A stretch of 64,000 bases of DNA, from contig JAUMXB010000010.1 of the NCBI GenBank assembly GCA_030529365.1, positions 1 through 64,000 of the forward strand. Direction: 5' to 3'. Position numbers and translations under genes: made by a program. This document shows positions 34,905-44,534 of this stretch, one piece after another (the stretch's first letter is position 1; each line of letters starts with the position of its first letter). The notes below the pieces were generated by a model. That model was given only the letters and a program-made list of their open reading frames with translations, ran no database searches and was not told the DNA's origin. The DNA comes from Cardiobacteriaceae bacterium. GTDB taxonomy: Bacteria > Pseudomonadota > Gammaproteobacteria > Cardiobacteriales > Cardiobacteriaceae.

Positions 34905-36215
34905 ATGAAAACGGTGGCAATCGGGATTATCGGCTATGGCACGGTAGGGCAGGGCGTTTGCGAAGTGCTGGAGAAAAACGCGCGCGAAATCCAGCGGCGC
35001 TGCGGCTATCAGCTCACAGTGCGCAAGGTAGCGAAGCGCAGCTGGGCAGGAATTGATGTGGCTGCACTGCCGTTTGCGACCACGACTGACGCAGAAGACA
35101 TCGTCAATGATCCATCCGTCGATGTCGTGATCGAGCTCATGGGCGGTTATGACCCGGCCTACGCTCTCATCGAGCAGGCGCTCAAAAACGGCAAGCATGT
35201 GATCACTGCCAACAAGGCGCTCATTGCCACGCGCGGCCAGGCGCTTTTCGAGCTTGCGCGCCAGAACAATCTTGAGCTTGCCTACGAGGCGGCAGTGGCC
35301 GGCGGCATTCCCATCATCAAGGTGCTGCGCGAAGGGATGAGCGGCAATGAAGTGACCGCGGTTGCCGGCATCATCAACGGCACCGGCAACTTCATTCTCT
35401 CGGCAATGAGCGAGGAGGGGCGCGATTTTGCCGATGTGCTGCGCGAAGCACAGGCGCTTGGCTACGCCGAGGCTGACCCGGCTTTTGACATCAATGGCAC
35501 CGATGCCGCGCACAAAATCACCATTCTCGCCGCCATTGCCTTCGGCATTCCCTTGCAGTTCGATCGCGTCTATATGGAAGGCATCGAGCGCATTACGCCG
35601 CAGGATATTGCCAATGCGGCGGAACTGGGTTACGTCATCAAGCATCTGGGTCTTGCCGTGCGCCGCGAAAAAGGCGTGGAAATCCGCGTGCATCCGACGC
35701 TGATTCCCAAAGATGCAGTGCTCGCGAGTGTTTCAGGAGTGATGAATGCCGTGCAGGTGCGCGGCAATGCCATCGGCAACAGCCTTTATTACGGCCCGGG
35801 TGCCGGACGCTTGCCGACGGCTTCTGCCGTGGTCGCCGATTTGATCGACGTGGTGCGTGAACTGGATCTCGATCCCGAAGACCGTCTGGCCGAATTCGGC
35901 TTTGAACAGCTGCACAGCGCGGAATCCCTGCCGGTGCTCGATGTGCAGGAATTCATGAGTGCTTTCTATGTGCATCTCAATGTGGATGACAGCGTCGGCG
36001 TGCTCGCCAAAGTGACGGAAATCTTCGCGCGCCACGGCATTTCCATCGAATCGCTGGTGCAGAAAAACGCGCTGCGCCGCAAGGATATCGTGCCCCTCAT
36101 CGTGCTCACCGCGCCGGTGGAAGGGCGCTATATCCGCCGCGCCGTCAAGGAATTGGCCGAGCTTGCCTGCGTGCATGGCGAAATCAAGCTGATTCATGTG
36201 GAGTCGCTCGCCTGA
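34905..36215 (+). CDS. hom: Homoserine dehydrogenase
   Basis: 436 aa, monofunctional form. Reduces aspartate semialdehyde to homoserine for threonine and methionine. NAD(P) loop GYGTVGQG at residues 10-17, NKALIA near 103, NGTGNFILSAM near 170, the catalytic region YAEADPAFDINGTDAAHKI near 195, and a C-terminal ACT regulatory domain (FYVHLNVDDSVGVLAKVTEIFARHGISIES). A possible -10 TATACT lies at 34869. The stop overlaps the recJ start (TGATG). Confidence 0.95.
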   Translation: MKTVAIGIIGYGTVGQGVCEVLEKNAREIQRRCGYQLTVRKVAKRSWAGIDVAALPFATTTDAEDIVNDPSVDVVIELMGGYDPAYALIEQALKNGKHVITANKALIATRGQALFELARQNNLELAYEAAVAGGIPIIKVLREGMSGNEVTAVAGIINGTGNFILSAMSEEGRDFADVLREAQALGYAEADPAFDINGTDAAHKITILAAIAFGIPLQFDRVYMEGIERITPQDIANAAELGYVIKHLGLAVRREKGVEIRVHPTLIPKDAVLASVSGVMNAVQVRGNAIGNSLYYGPGAGRLPTASAVVADLIDVVRELDLDPEDRLAEFGFEQLHSAESLPVLDVQEFMSAFYVHLNVDDSVGVLAKVTEIFARHGISIESLVQKNALRRKDIVPLIVLTAPVEGRYIRRAVKELAELACVHGEIKLIHVESLA

Positions 36216-37891
36216 TGAGCCTGATTCGCCAGCGCCCGCCGCGCATGGATATCGCGCGTCTGCCCGAGCAGTGGCATCCGGTGGTGCGCGCGATTTATGC
36301 CGCGCGACTCGCGGGCGATGATGAAGTGGACAAGCGCCTGAAATATTTGCAGGGTACTGATGGTTTTGCCGATATGGACAAGGCGGTTGCGCGTCTTGCC
36401 GCAGCCATTGCCGTGGGCGAGCGCATCGTCGTCTATGGCGATTACGACGTCGATGGCGCGACTTCCACCGCGCTTGCCGTGCGCATTTTGCGGCGCCTGC
36501 GCGCCAATGTCGGCTGGTTCGTGCCGCATCGCCAGGCGCATGGCTACGGGCTATCCGTCGCCGGTCTCGATGCCCTTGACGAAAACCCCGCGCTCATTCT
36601 GACCGTGGATAACGGCATCGCCAGCCATGCCGCCGTTCTGGAAGCAAAAGCGCGCGGCATCGACGTCATCGTCTGCGATCATCACACCCCGGATGAACTC
36701 CTTCCAGAGGCTGTGGCCGTAGTCAACCCGCGCAGGAAAGACAGCGTGCAAGCGCCGCAGCATCTCGCGGGCGTCGGCGTTACCTTCTATCTGTTCATAG
36801 CCTTGCAGCATTATCTGAAAGCGCGCGAGGCCTGGCCGGAAGATTTGTATCTCACCGATTATCTCGATCTCGTCGCGCTTGGCACTGTGGCCGACGTAGT
36901 GCCGCTCGATTACAACAACCGCATTCTCGTTGATCGCGGACTCAAGCGCCTGCGCGACGGTCAGGGCAACACCGGCATCCGCGCGCTCTGCGACATTGCC
37001 AATCTCGATCCGGCTGCCATCGGCGCGAGCGACATCGGCTTTGCCCTGGCTCCGCGCCTGAATGCGCTCGGTCGCCTAGGTGATATGAGCGATGGCGTGT
37101 TGTTACTGCTCGCTGACGATTGGCCGACCGTGCAGGAACTCGCCATGCTCTGCGACGACATGAACCGCGACCGCAAGGCGCTCGAACATGCCACCCTGCG
37201 CGAAGCGCTTGCCCAGGCCGACAGCGCCCTGCCCGTCATCAGCGCCTATTCGCCGCACTGGCACGAAGGCATCCTCGGTATCATTGCCGGTCGCCTGAAA
37301 AGCCACTACGCGCGTCCGGCCATGGTCGCCTGCGAACACGACGACGGCGCGCACATCAAAGCCTCGTTGCGCTCGGTGGAAGGCGTCAATATCCACGATT
37401 TGTTGCAAGCGGCAGCTGCGCACGTCCCCGGCCTGCAATTCGGTGGTCATGCCATGGCGGCGGGGCTTACCGTGCGCAAAGACGCCTGGCCGCAACTGGT
37501 GCAGGCGCTGAACCGCGCCTTTGCCGAACAGATCGGGCAACTGCCGCCAGTACCCGTCTATATCGACGGCGAACTGCCGCACGAACTCATTGACGTCGAA
37601 TGGGCGCGCTATTTCGAGCAGCTCGAGCCGTGGGGCGCATCACTGCCCGCACCAGCCTTTGCCAACGTCTTCAGCGTCATTGAATGCAAGCGCCTCGGGC
37701 ACGCGCACAGCCGCCTGCGCCTGCGCGAACCCTTTTCCGGCAACGTCTTCACTGCCTCGTGGTTCTTCCATCAGGCCGATTACGGCTATGGCGACACCCT
37801 GCGCATCGTCTATGAAATGCAGGTCAACCGCTTCCACGGCGACGAACGCCTCGATCTGCTGATTCGCCATGCCGAGCCGTATGTTGCCTAG
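36215..37891 (+). CDS. recJ: Single-stranded-DNA-specific exonuclease RecJ
   Basis: 558 aa. 5'-3' ssDNA exonuclease in recombination and mismatch repair. DHH-family motifs: YGDYDVDGATS at residues 75-84, LTVDNGIASH near 131, VCDHHTPDE near 156, and the DHHA1 motif FGGHAMAAG near 415. A C-terminal OB-like domain follows. Translationally coupled to hom. It lies between hom and thrC, whereas pseudomonads have hom-thrC-recJ. Confidence 0.96.
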   Translation: MSLIRQRPPRMDIARLPEQWHPVVRAIYAARLAGDDEVDKRLKYLQGTDGFADMDKAVARLAAAIAVGERIVVYGDYDVDGATSTALAVRILRRLRANVGWFVPHRQAHGYGLSVAGLDALDENPALILTVDNGIASHAAVLEAKARGIDVIVCDHHTPDELLPEAVAVVNPRRKDSVQAPQHLAGVGVTFYLFIALQHYLKAREAWPEDLYLTDYLDLVALGTVADVVPLDYNNRILVDRGLKRLRDGQGNTGIRALCDIANLDPAAIGASDIGFALAPRLNALGRLGDMSDGVLLLLADDWPTVQELAMLCDDMNRDRKALEHATLREALAQADSALPVISAYSPHWHEGILGIIAGRLKSHYARPAMVACEHDDGAHIKASLRSVEGVNIHDLLQAAAAHVPGLQFGGHAMAAGLTVRKDAWPQLVQALNRAFAEQIGQLPPVPVYIDGELPHELIDVEWARYFEQLEPWGASLPAPAFANVFSVIECKRLGHAHSRLRLREPFSGNVFTASWFFHQADYGYGDTLRIVYEMQVNRFHGDERLDLLIRHAEPYVA

Positions 37892-37895
37892 TGTT

Positions 37896-37978
37896 TGATA
37901 AATTTTCTCAATATAAAGCGCTTTATATGATAAATTTTCTCACTATAAGCGCTTATAAATGGTAAAAATCTACTATAA
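37896..37978. repeat. AAGCGCTT modular element, copy 10
   Basis: TGATAAATTTTCTCA, core 37916-37923, TGATAAATTTTCTCA, core 37947-37954 (31 bp), end box TGGTAAAAATCTACTATAAA. It starts 5 nt after the recJ stop and ends 26 nt before the thrC start. Confidence 0.92.
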
Positions 37979-38004
37979 AACCAAGATTCATGAAAGGAGT
38001 TGTT

Positions 38005-39414
38005 ATGAACTATGTTTCCACCCGCGGGGCGGCGCTGGGCACGTTCTGCGATGTCTTGCTGGCCGGGCTTGCGCCCGATGGCGGGCTGGCCATGCCGGAG
38101 CGTTTCCCCCACATTGATGCCGCGACCCTGCAATCCTGGCGCGCGCTCGATTACGCTGATCTCGCCTTTGCCGTGATGCAGCCTTTCGTGAGCGATATTC
38201 CCGCCGATGACCTGCGCGCGCTGCTACGTCGTACCTATACGGAAAATGCTTTTCACAGCAAGGATATTACGCCGTTGACGCGACTTGGCGCGAGCGATAC
38301 CTATTTGCTGGAACTCTCCAACGGCCCGTCGCTGGCGTTCAAAGACATGGCGATGCAGTTTTTGGGTCAGGTGTTTGAATATGTACTGGAAAAACGCGGC
38401 GAGACGATCAATATCCTCGGCGCGACGTCCGGCGATACCGGCTCTGCCGCCGAATACGCCATGCTCGGCAAGCACAATGTGAACGTGTTCATGCTCTCGC
38501 CCTTCGGCCGCATGAGTGCTTTCCAGCAGGCACAGATGTACAGCCTTGATGCACCGAATATTTTCAATATCGCGGTGCGCGGCGTCTTCGATGATTGCCA
38601 GGATCTGGTGAAAGCGGTGAATGCCGATGCCGGTTTCAAGGCGCGCTATCGCATCGGCGCGGTCAATTCCATCAACTGGGCGCGCATCCTCGCCCAGGTG
38701 GTCTATTATTTCAAGGCGTATCTGGCACTTGGTCTGAAAGATGGCGCGGAGATGGATGTTTGCGTGCCCTCCGGCAACTTCGGCAATATCTTCAGCGGAT
38801 TCGTCGCCAAGGCAATGGGTCTGCCCATCGGTCAGCTCGTGGTCGCCACCAATGAGAACGACGTGCTGCACGAGTTCTTTACAAGCGGCCACTATCGCGC
38901 GCGCCCGGCAAGCGATGTGGCCGCCACGTCCAGCCCGTCGATGGATATCGGCAAGGCGAGCAACTTCGAGCGCTTTGTCTATCTGACGGGCGGGCGCGAT
39001 GCCGCACAAACGGCTGCGCTGTGGCGCGAACTCGATGAGAAGGGCGCTTTCACCTTGCAGGGCGCGGCGTGGCAGGCCGTGCAGGCGAGCGGCTTTGCTG
39101 CCGGCAAATCGACGCATGCGGATCGTCTGGCCACGATTCGCGCGGTCAAGGCGGAGCATGGGCGTCTTATTGATCCGCATACCGCGGACGGCGTGTTTGT
39201 TGCCAAAGCGTTTGCCCGTGCCGGCGTGCCCATGGTATGCCTGGAAACGGCCCTGCCGGCCAAGTTCGCCGCGACCATGGTGGAAGCGACGGGCGAAGAA
39301 CCGCCGCGCCCGGCGCGCTTCGATGGTATCGAGGAGAAGCCGCGCCATGTGCAGGTGATGGATAACGACGTGGCCGCGCTGAAAGCGTTTATCGCGGAAA
39401 AGCTCGGCGCTTGA
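38005..39414 (+). CDS. thrC: Threonine synthase
   Basis: 469 aa. PLP enzyme making threonine from phosphohomoserine. The PLP lysine is K113 in SLAFKDMAMQ. Other motifs are INILGATSGDTGSAAEYA near 130, VPSGNFGNIFSGFVAKAMG near 255, and an N-terminal YVSTRG. The start at 38005 follows AAGGAG by 5 nt; the in-frame ATG at 37990 precedes that site and is rejected. Same pathway as hom; homoserine kinase is not in the window. Confidence 0.96.
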   Translation: MNYVSTRGAALGTFCDVLLAGLAPDGGLAMPERFPHIDAATLQSWRALDYADLAFAVMQPFVSDIPADDLRALLRRTYTENAFHSKDITPLTRLGASDTYLLELSNGPSLAFKDMAMQFLGQVFEYVLEKRGETINILGATSGDTGSAAEYAMLGKHNVNVFMLSPFGRMSAFQQAQMYSLDAPNIFNIAVRGVFDDCQDLVKAVNADAGFKARYRIGAVNSINWARILAQVVYYFKAYLALGLKDGAEMDVCVPSGNFGNIFSGFVAKAMGLPIGQLVVATNENDVLHEFFTSGHYRARPASDVAATSSPSMDIGKASNFERFVYLTGGRDAAQTAALWRELDEKGAFTLQGAAWQAVQASGFAAGKSTHADRLATIRAVKAEHGRLIDPHTADGVFVAKAFARAGVPMVCLETALPAKFAATMVEATGEEPPRPARFDGIEEKPRHVQVMDNDVAALKAFIAEKLGA

Positions 39415-39499
39415 AGAAGCGGCGGCGGAGCGGGCGGCTGCGCCATTCCGCTGCCGGATATGGCCGCCTCCCCAAAAAATGGCATAGGATTTTTCTTTT

Positions 39500-39596
39500 A
39501 ACCCTTTGAACAAAGGGATTTATTCAAAGGGTTGTCTATGTCATTTTTCGGGGGGCGCTATATGGGAATGGCGGGTTTTTCCCGCCATTTTTTGTT
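39500..39596 (+). terminator. Two stem-loops after thrC
   Basis: The first, AACCCTTTGAA and TTCAAAGGGTT, is a perfect 11-bp inverted repeat at 39500-39533. The second, AATGGCGGG-TTTTT-CCCGCCATTTTTT at 39566-39596, is a standard rho-independent terminator. Confidence 0.85.
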
Positions 39597-39599
39597 GTT

Positions 39600-39655
39600 T
39601 TATGGTGATTTTTTACCGCATAAAGCGCTTATGGATGGTAAAAAATGCTATTTTA
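39600..39655. repeat. AAGCGCTT modular element, copy 11 (single core)
   Basis: One core at 39623-39630 between two end boxes, TATGGTGATTTTTTACC and TGGTAAAAAATGCTATTTT. Near-perfect palindrome around the core; the minimal form of the family. Confidence 0.88.
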
Positions 39656-39884
39656 GGTCAAAAAAAGAAACATCTTGCCTGGCGGATATGGCGTTTGCAG
39701 CGGTGCGGGTTTCCGGCACAAAACGCTGCGCGCCTCGCGGTTTTTGGACCCGAGCGCCCGGCCGTGCATTTCGGCAGGTGCAAGAGCGGTGAACCAGCAC
39801 CGGCATTCCCGCTGCCCTGTTGGGGTTCGTGCTGGCGCACTCACCACCAACTTGCAGGGCGACGGTTTTTGGGAATGGTGCGGC
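39656..39884. other. GC-rich intergenic stretch with a small repeat
   Basis: Holds one GTTGGGGTTCG...CCACCAACTTGC repeat at 39819-39858, related to the 9083-9412 cluster. No gene seen in the rest. Confidence 0.6.
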
Positions 39885-41138
39885 TCAATATCTTGAAAGC
39901 CCCAGGTCGTCGGTGCGGATGTCCGGCGTGTTGCCGGCGACGAGGTCGGCAATGAGGCGGCCGGAGCCGAGCGACATGGTCCAGCCCAGGGTGCCGTGGC
40001 CGGTGTTGATGTAGAGGTTTTTCAGGCGGGTGCCGCCGATGATGGGAGTGCTGTCCGGCGTCATCGGGCGCAGGCCGCTCCAGTAGGTGCTTTGCGAGAG
40101 GTCGCCGCCGTCGGGGAAAAGGTCGCGCACGACGAGTTCCAGGGTTTCGCGGTGCTTGGGCGGCAGCTTGAGCTGGTAGCCGGAGAGTTCGGCCATGCCG
40201 CCGATGCGGATGCGTTCGTCAAAGCGGGTGATGGCGACTTTGTAGGTTTCGTCGAGCACGGTGGATTCGGGCGCGCCGGCCGGGTTGGTGATGGGGACGG
40301 TGAGCGAGTAGCCCTTGACGGGATAGACGGGCAGATTGAGGCCGAGGCTTGCCAGCGCCGGGCGGCTGAAGGAGCCGAGCGCGCAGACCACGGCATCGGC
40401 TTCAAAGCGCTCGCCCTTGGCGATCACGGCGCTGACGCGGCCGTTTTCTTCGAGCAGGCGCTCGATTGGGGTGTTGTAGCGGAACTGCACGCCGCGTTCA
40501 GCCAGCAGCGCGGCGAGACGCGTGGTGAAAAGATAGCAGTCGCCGGTGTGGTCGTTGGGCAGGTGCAGGGCGCCGGCGAGGCGGTTGGTGGCGTGCGCGA
40601 GGGCGGGTTCGTATTGCAGGCATTCGCGCGCGGTGAGTTCGCGGTAGGGCACGCCATATTCGGCGAGCACGGCGATGTCCTTGCGCGCGGCGAGCATTTC
40701 CTTTTCCGTGCGGAAGATTTGCAGCGTGCCGAGTTTGCGGCCTTCAAAGTCGAAATCGGGATTTTCCTGCTGGAATTCGGCAAACATGGCGCGGCTGTAT
40801 TCGGAGATGCGCACCATGCGTTCCTTGTTGGTCTTGTAGCGGGCTTCGGTGCAGTTGGCGAGCATTTGCAGCAGCCATTTGGCCTGGAAGGCGCTGCCGT
40901 CCGGACGGATGATGAGCGGCGAGTGCGGCTTGAACATCCATTTCATCGCTTTCAGCGGGATGCCGGGCGCGGCCCACGGCGTGGTGTAGCCATAGGAGAG
41001 TTCACCGGCGTTGGCATGGCTGGTTTCTTCGGCGGCGCCGGACGCGCGGTCGATGACGATGACTTCATGGCCGGCTTTGTGCAGATACCAGGCACTGCTG
41101 ATGCCAACGACGCCAGCGCCCAATACGATGACTTTCAT
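39885..41138 (-). CDS. dadA: D-amino acid dehydrogenase small subunit
   Basis: 417 aa. FAD enzyme oxidising D-amino acids (D-alanine in alanine catabolism) at the inner membrane. FAD-binding [19 protein letters not shown] at the start, [29 protein letters not shown] near 42, [12 protein letters not shown] near 285, and [15 protein letters not shown] with [16 protein letters not shown] at the end. Start at 41138, not the longer upstream frame. Divergent from an Lrp-type gene, which suggests control by that regulator. The alanine racemase partner is not visible here. Confidence 0.95.
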   Translation of the reverse strand: MKVIVLGAGVVGISSAWYLHKAGHEVIVIDRASGAAEETSHANAGELSYGYTTPWAAPGIPLKAMKWMFKPHSPLIIRPDGSAFQAKWLLQMLANCTEARYKTNKERMVRISEYSRAMFAEFQQENPDFDFEGRKLGTLQIFRTEKEMLAARKDIAVLAEYGVPYRELTARECLQYEPALAHATNRLAGALHLPNDHTGDCYLFTTRLAALLAERGVQFRYNTPIERLLEENGRVSAVIAKGERFEADAVVCALGSFSRPALASLGLNLPVYPVKGYSLTVPITNPAGAPESTVLDETYKVAITRFDERIRIGGMAELSGYQLKLPPKHRETLELVVRDLFPDGGDLSQSTYWSGLRPMTPDSTPIIGGTRLKNLYINTGHGTLGWTMSLGSGRLIADLVAGNTPDIRTDDLGLSRY

Positions 41139-41268
41139 GCGGTTTTTCCTTGTGGTGGGGTGAAGGTTGCAAAGGGTGATAGTGTAGCCGGGATAAAAAA
41201 GTGTTTTTCGGTTATTTTTTGCGGTATAAAAGTGTTTTTTATGGTTTTGGGCAAGGTTCGCAGGGGTT

Positions 41269-41733
41269 ATGAAGGATATTGACAAAATAGACCGCAAAAT
41301 TTTGCAGTTGCTGCAAGGCAACGGGCGCATGTCGATGACGGAGCTTGCCGAGCGGGTGGGGATGTCGGTATCGCCGGTGACGGAGCGGGTGCGCCGCCTT
41401 GAGCGCGACGGCGTGATCACCGGCTATGGCGCGCGTATCAATCCGCAGGCGCTGGGGTTGGGGCTCTTGGTGTTCGTGGAGATCAAGCTGCGCTCGAAAT
41501 CGGGCAATATTTTTGACGATTTCCGCCGCGAGGTGGCGAAAGTGCCGCAGATTTTGGAGTGTTATCTGGTGTCGGGCGAATACGATTATTTGCTGAAATT
41601 GCGCTTGCCGGACATGGCGGCCTACCGCGACATGCTCGGCAATATTTTGCTGCAATTGCCGGCGGCGGCGGAAAGCCGCAGTTATGTGGTGATGGAGGAG
41701 GCCAAGGAGAGCGCGGCCTTGCATTGGTCATGA
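41269..41733 (+). CDS. Lrp/AsnC-family transcriptional regulator
   Basis: 154 aa. An N-terminal HTH ([44 protein letters not shown]) is followed by the RAM/AsnC ligand-binding domain ([27 protein letters not shown]). Close in look to Lrp-type regulators of dadA (as in DadR/BkdR). Shares a 130-bp control region with dadA and overlaps rlmD by 4 nt. Confidence 0.92.
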   Translation: MKDIDKIDRKILQLLQGNGRMSMTELAERVGMSVSPVTERVRRLERDGVITGYGARINPQALGLGLLVFVEIKLRSKSGNIFDDFRREVAKVPQILECYLVSGEYDYLLKLRLPDMAAYRDMLGNILLQLPAAAESRSYVVMEEAKESAALHWS

Positions 41734-42968
41734 AAGGGGAAGTGCTGGATCTGGATTATCGCGGCCGCGGTGTGGTGCGCGAGGGCGGGCGAGTGGTGTT
41801 TGTGGCAGGCGCGTTGCCGGGTGAGGTGGTGGAATATCGCGTGACGCAAGCAAAAAAGCGCTTTGCCGAGGGCGAGATGACGGACGTTTTGCAGGCATCG
41901 CCTGATCGCGTTGCGCCGCCTTGCCCGCATTACGCGCAATGCGGCGGCTGCGATTTGCAGCATTTGGCGCTTGCCGCACAGCGGCAGTGGAAAGAGAAAT
42001 GGTGGCGCGGGCAACTGGCGCGGCATGGCGGCGGCGAGCCGCAAATGCTCTGGCCGCTGCTCGCGGGCGACGGCTGGCATTACCGGCGCCGCGCGCGGCT
42101 GGCAGTGGCAGGCAAAACGCTGGGATTTCGCGGGCGGGCGACGCACGAGGTGGTGGCAGTGGAAAGCTGCATGGTGCTGGAGCCGCGGCTGGATGCGTTG
42201 TTGCCGGCGCTTGCCGGGATATTGCCGCAAGTGCCGGTGGTCGAAGGGGTGACGCTGGATGCGGGCGATGACAGCGTGGCCGTTGGTTTTATCAGCCGTG
42301 AGCGCTTGCCGGACGCCGCGCGTGTGGCGTTGCGCGATGTTGCCGGGCAAACAGGTGCGGCGGTGTGGTGGAGTAAAGAGCAGGTAGCCGGTGCAGCGCT
42401 TTCCTATCGCTTGCCCGGATTTGGCGTGGAGATTGCCTATACGCCGCAGGATTTCACTCAGGCCAATGCTGCGCTCAATCGCGCGATGGTGGCGCAGGCG
42501 ATGGATGTGTTGCAGCCGCAGGCAGGCGAGCGTATTGCCGATTTCTTTGCCGGGCTCGGCAATTTTTCCCTGCCGATGGCGCGGCTGGGCGCGGAAGTGC
42601 TGGCGCTGGAAGGCGAGCAGGAGATGGTCAGGCGCGCGCAGGCACTGGCCGATGCACACGGTTTGCCGGTGCGCGCGGTGCGCGAGGATTTGTTCGCCGT
42701 GACGGATAAACGACTGAAAGCCTTTGGGAAGTTTGATGCCTGGCTGCTGGATCCGCCGCGTGCCGGGGCGCAGGCACTGGTGCAGGCGATGACGGCGAAA
42801 ACAGCGCCGCAGCGGATAGTGTATGTCTCGTGCGATGCCGCCACGCTGGTGCGCGATGCGGCGATCTTGCGCAGCAAGGGTTATCGGCTGGCGGGCGGCG
42901 GCGTGATCGACATGTTTGCGCAGACGGCGCATCTGGAAAGCATGGCGCTGTTTGTTCGTGAAAGATAG
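41730..42968 (+). CDS. rlmD: 23S rRNA (uracil-1939-C5)-methyltransferase
   Basis: 412 aa. A TRAM-like N-terminus (LDYRGRGVVREGGRVVFVAGALPGEVVEY), a Fe-S cysteine cluster CPHYAQCGGCDLQHL at about 70-84, the SAM-binding FTQANAALNRAMV and ERIADFFAGLGNFSLPMA, and DPPRAGA plus VSCDAATLVRD with the catalytic Cys. The stop TAG at 42966-42968 is part of the ATAG end box of repeat copy 12. Overlaps the Lrp-type gene by 4 nt. Confidence 0.94.
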   Translation: MKGEVLDLDYRGRGVVREGGRVVFVAGALPGEVVEYRVTQAKKRFAEGEMTDVLQASPDRVAPPCPHYAQCGGCDLQHLALAAQRQWKEKWWRGQLARHGGGEPQMLWPLLAGDGWHYRRRARLAVAGKTLGFRGRATHEVVAVESCMVLEPRLDALLPALAGILPQVPVVEGVTLDAGDDSVAVGFISRERLPDAARVALRDVAGQTGAAVWWSKEQVAGAALSYRLPGFGVEIAYTPQDFTQANAALNRAMVAQAMDVLQPQAGERIADFFAGLGNFSLPMARLGAEVLALEGEQEMVRRAQALADAHGLPVRAVREDLFAVTDKRLKAFGKFDAWLLDPPRAGAQALVQAMTAKTAPQRIVYVSCDAATLVRDAAILRSKGYRLAGGGVIDMFAQTAHLESMALFVRER

Positions 42969-43046
42969 TGATTTTTTACCATAATGAAGCGCTTGATGTG
43001 AGATTTTTTACAAATAAAGCGCTTCAAGTTGGGAAAATTTATCATC
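42964..43046. repeat. AAGCGCTT modular element, copy 12
   Basis: End box ATAGTGATTTTTTACCA, core 42987-42994, TGAGATTTTTTACA, core 43017-43024 (30 bp, one short), right box GGGAAAATTTATCA. Orientation is inverted relative to copies 7, 8 and 10. Confidence 0.87.
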
Positions 43047-43208
43047 TTGGTGTTTTGCGCAAGCTGCGGGCCCTGAACGGGATGAGGAATGGGCAAAGCA
43101 GGCGGATGACATGCAAAGCAGTTGAGACGTCATCGGCGCGGGCGGTAAAATAGCGCTGCCCGGCAGCCAACAGGCTGCCATTGCCGATTCATTCAATGAG
43201 GAACTGCC

Positions 43209-44288
43209 ATGAGCAAACTGCTTGATATTGTAAAACCCGGCGTAGTAACCGGCGATGATGTGCAAAAAGTTTTTGCCTACGCCAAGGCCCACGGATTCGC
43301 CATTCCCGCCATGAACTGCGTCGGCTCCGATTCCGTCAACGTCGCGATGGAGGCAGCCGCCCGCGTACGCGCGCCAGTCATCATCCAGTTCTCCAACGGC
43401 GGCGCATCCTTTTATGCGGGCAAGGGCATCAAGCCGGCATCGGGCGCGCGCCCTGACGTGCTTGGCGCGATTGCCGGCGCCAAACATGTGCACACGCTCG
43501 CCGAGGAATACGGCGTGCCGGTGATTCTCCATACCGACCACTGCGCGAAGAAGCTGCTGCCCTGGGTGGACGGCCTGCTCGAAGCCGGCGAAAAACACTT
43601 TGCCGAAACAGGCAAGCCGCTCTTTTCCTCGCACATGCTCGATCTTTCCGAAGAGCCGATCGAGGAGAACATGGAAATCTGCCGCAAGTATCTGGAGCGC
43701 ATGGATAAAATCGGCATGACGCTGGAAATCGAAATCGGCATTACCGGCGGCGAGGAAGACGGCGTGGACAACAGCGGCGTTGATGAATCGCATCTCTACA
43801 CCCGTCCTTCCGAAGTGCTCTACGTTTACGACCAGCTGAGCCCGATCAGCAAGCGCTTCACCATCGCGGCTGCCTTTGGCAACGTGCATGGCGTGTACAA
43901 GCCCGGCAACGTCAAGCTGAAGCCTTCCATCCTCGGCGATTCGCAGGCCTTTGTCAGCGCGGAGCGCGGCCTGCCGAAAAATACGCTGGATTTCGTTTTC
44001 CACGGCGGCTCCGGTTCTTCGCTGGAAGAAATCCGCGAAGCCATCGGCTACGGCGTGATCAAGATGAATATCGATACCGACACGCAATGGGCGGCCTGGG
44101 AAGGGGTTCTCAAGTTCTACAATGAAAACAAGGACTATCTGCAAGGCCAGCTCGGCAACCCGGAAGGTGAGGACAAGCCTAACAAGAAATACTACGATCC
44201 GCGCGTGTGGCTGCGCAAAATGGAAGAGAGCACGGTCAAGCGTCTGGAACAGGCTTTTGACGATCTCAATTGCCGCGATGTGCTGTAA
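43209..44288 (+). CDS. fba: Fructose-bisphosphate aldolase, class II
   Basis: 359 aa. Zinc-dependent cleavage of fructose 1,6-bisphosphate in glycolysis/gluconeogenesis. ILHTDHCAKKLLPW carries the catalytic Asp110 and zinc ligand His111. Other markers are LEIEIGITGGEEDGVDN near 172, AAFGNVHGVYKPGNVKL near 225, DFVFHGGSGSS, and MNIDTDTQWA. Matches the E. coli FbaA type (359 aa). Free-standing with its own terminator. Confidence 0.97.
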   Translation: MSKLLDIVKPGVVTGDDVQKVFAYAKAHGFAIPAMNCVGSDSVNVAMEAAARVRAPVIIQFSNGGASFYAGKGIKPASGARPDVLGAIAGAKHVHTLAEEYGVPVILHTDHCAKKLLPWVDGLLEAGEKHFAETGKPLFSSHMLDLSEEPIEENMEICRKYLERMDKIGMTLEIEIGITGGEEDGVDNSGVDESHLYTRPSEVLYVYDQLSPISKRFTIAAAFGNVHGVYKPGNVKLKPSILGDSQAFVSAERGLPKNTLDFVFHGGSGSSLEEIREAIGYGVIKMNIDTDTQWAAWEGVLKFYNENKDYLQGQLGNPEGEDKPNKKYYDPRVWLRKMEESTVKRLEQAFDDLNCRDVL

Positions 44289-44308
44289 GCCCGTGGCGAA
44301 TGCTGGTG

Positions 44309-44337
44309 AAAACGCTGCTTTGGCAGCGTTTTTTTAT
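44309..44337 (+). terminator. Terminator after fba
   Basis: AAAACGCTGC-TTTG-GCAGCGTTTTTTT. Confidence 0.92.
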
Positions 44338-44423
44338 GCGGGTGCGGTTTGTATGGGCGATGGATTCATCGGAGAGGGATTGCCGGGCGAATCCCGCTTT
44401 ATGCACCTTGTGCAGATTTTGTT

Positions 44424-44510
44424 GATGAGAAATTTTCTCATCAATAAGCGCTTTCCTTGATAAAATTTCTCACAATAAGCGCTTTTTTTGTGGTAAAAAA
44501 CCACTATTTT
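44424..44510. repeat. AAGCGCTT modular element, copy 13
   Basis: TGAGAAATTTTCTCA, core 44446-44453, TGATAAAATTTCTCA, core 44477-44484 (31 bp), end box TGGTAAAAAACCACTATTTTT. Lies between the converging fba and DedA genes. Confidence 0.92.
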
Positions 44511-44534
44511 TGGATTGTTTTTGAAAATGAATTT

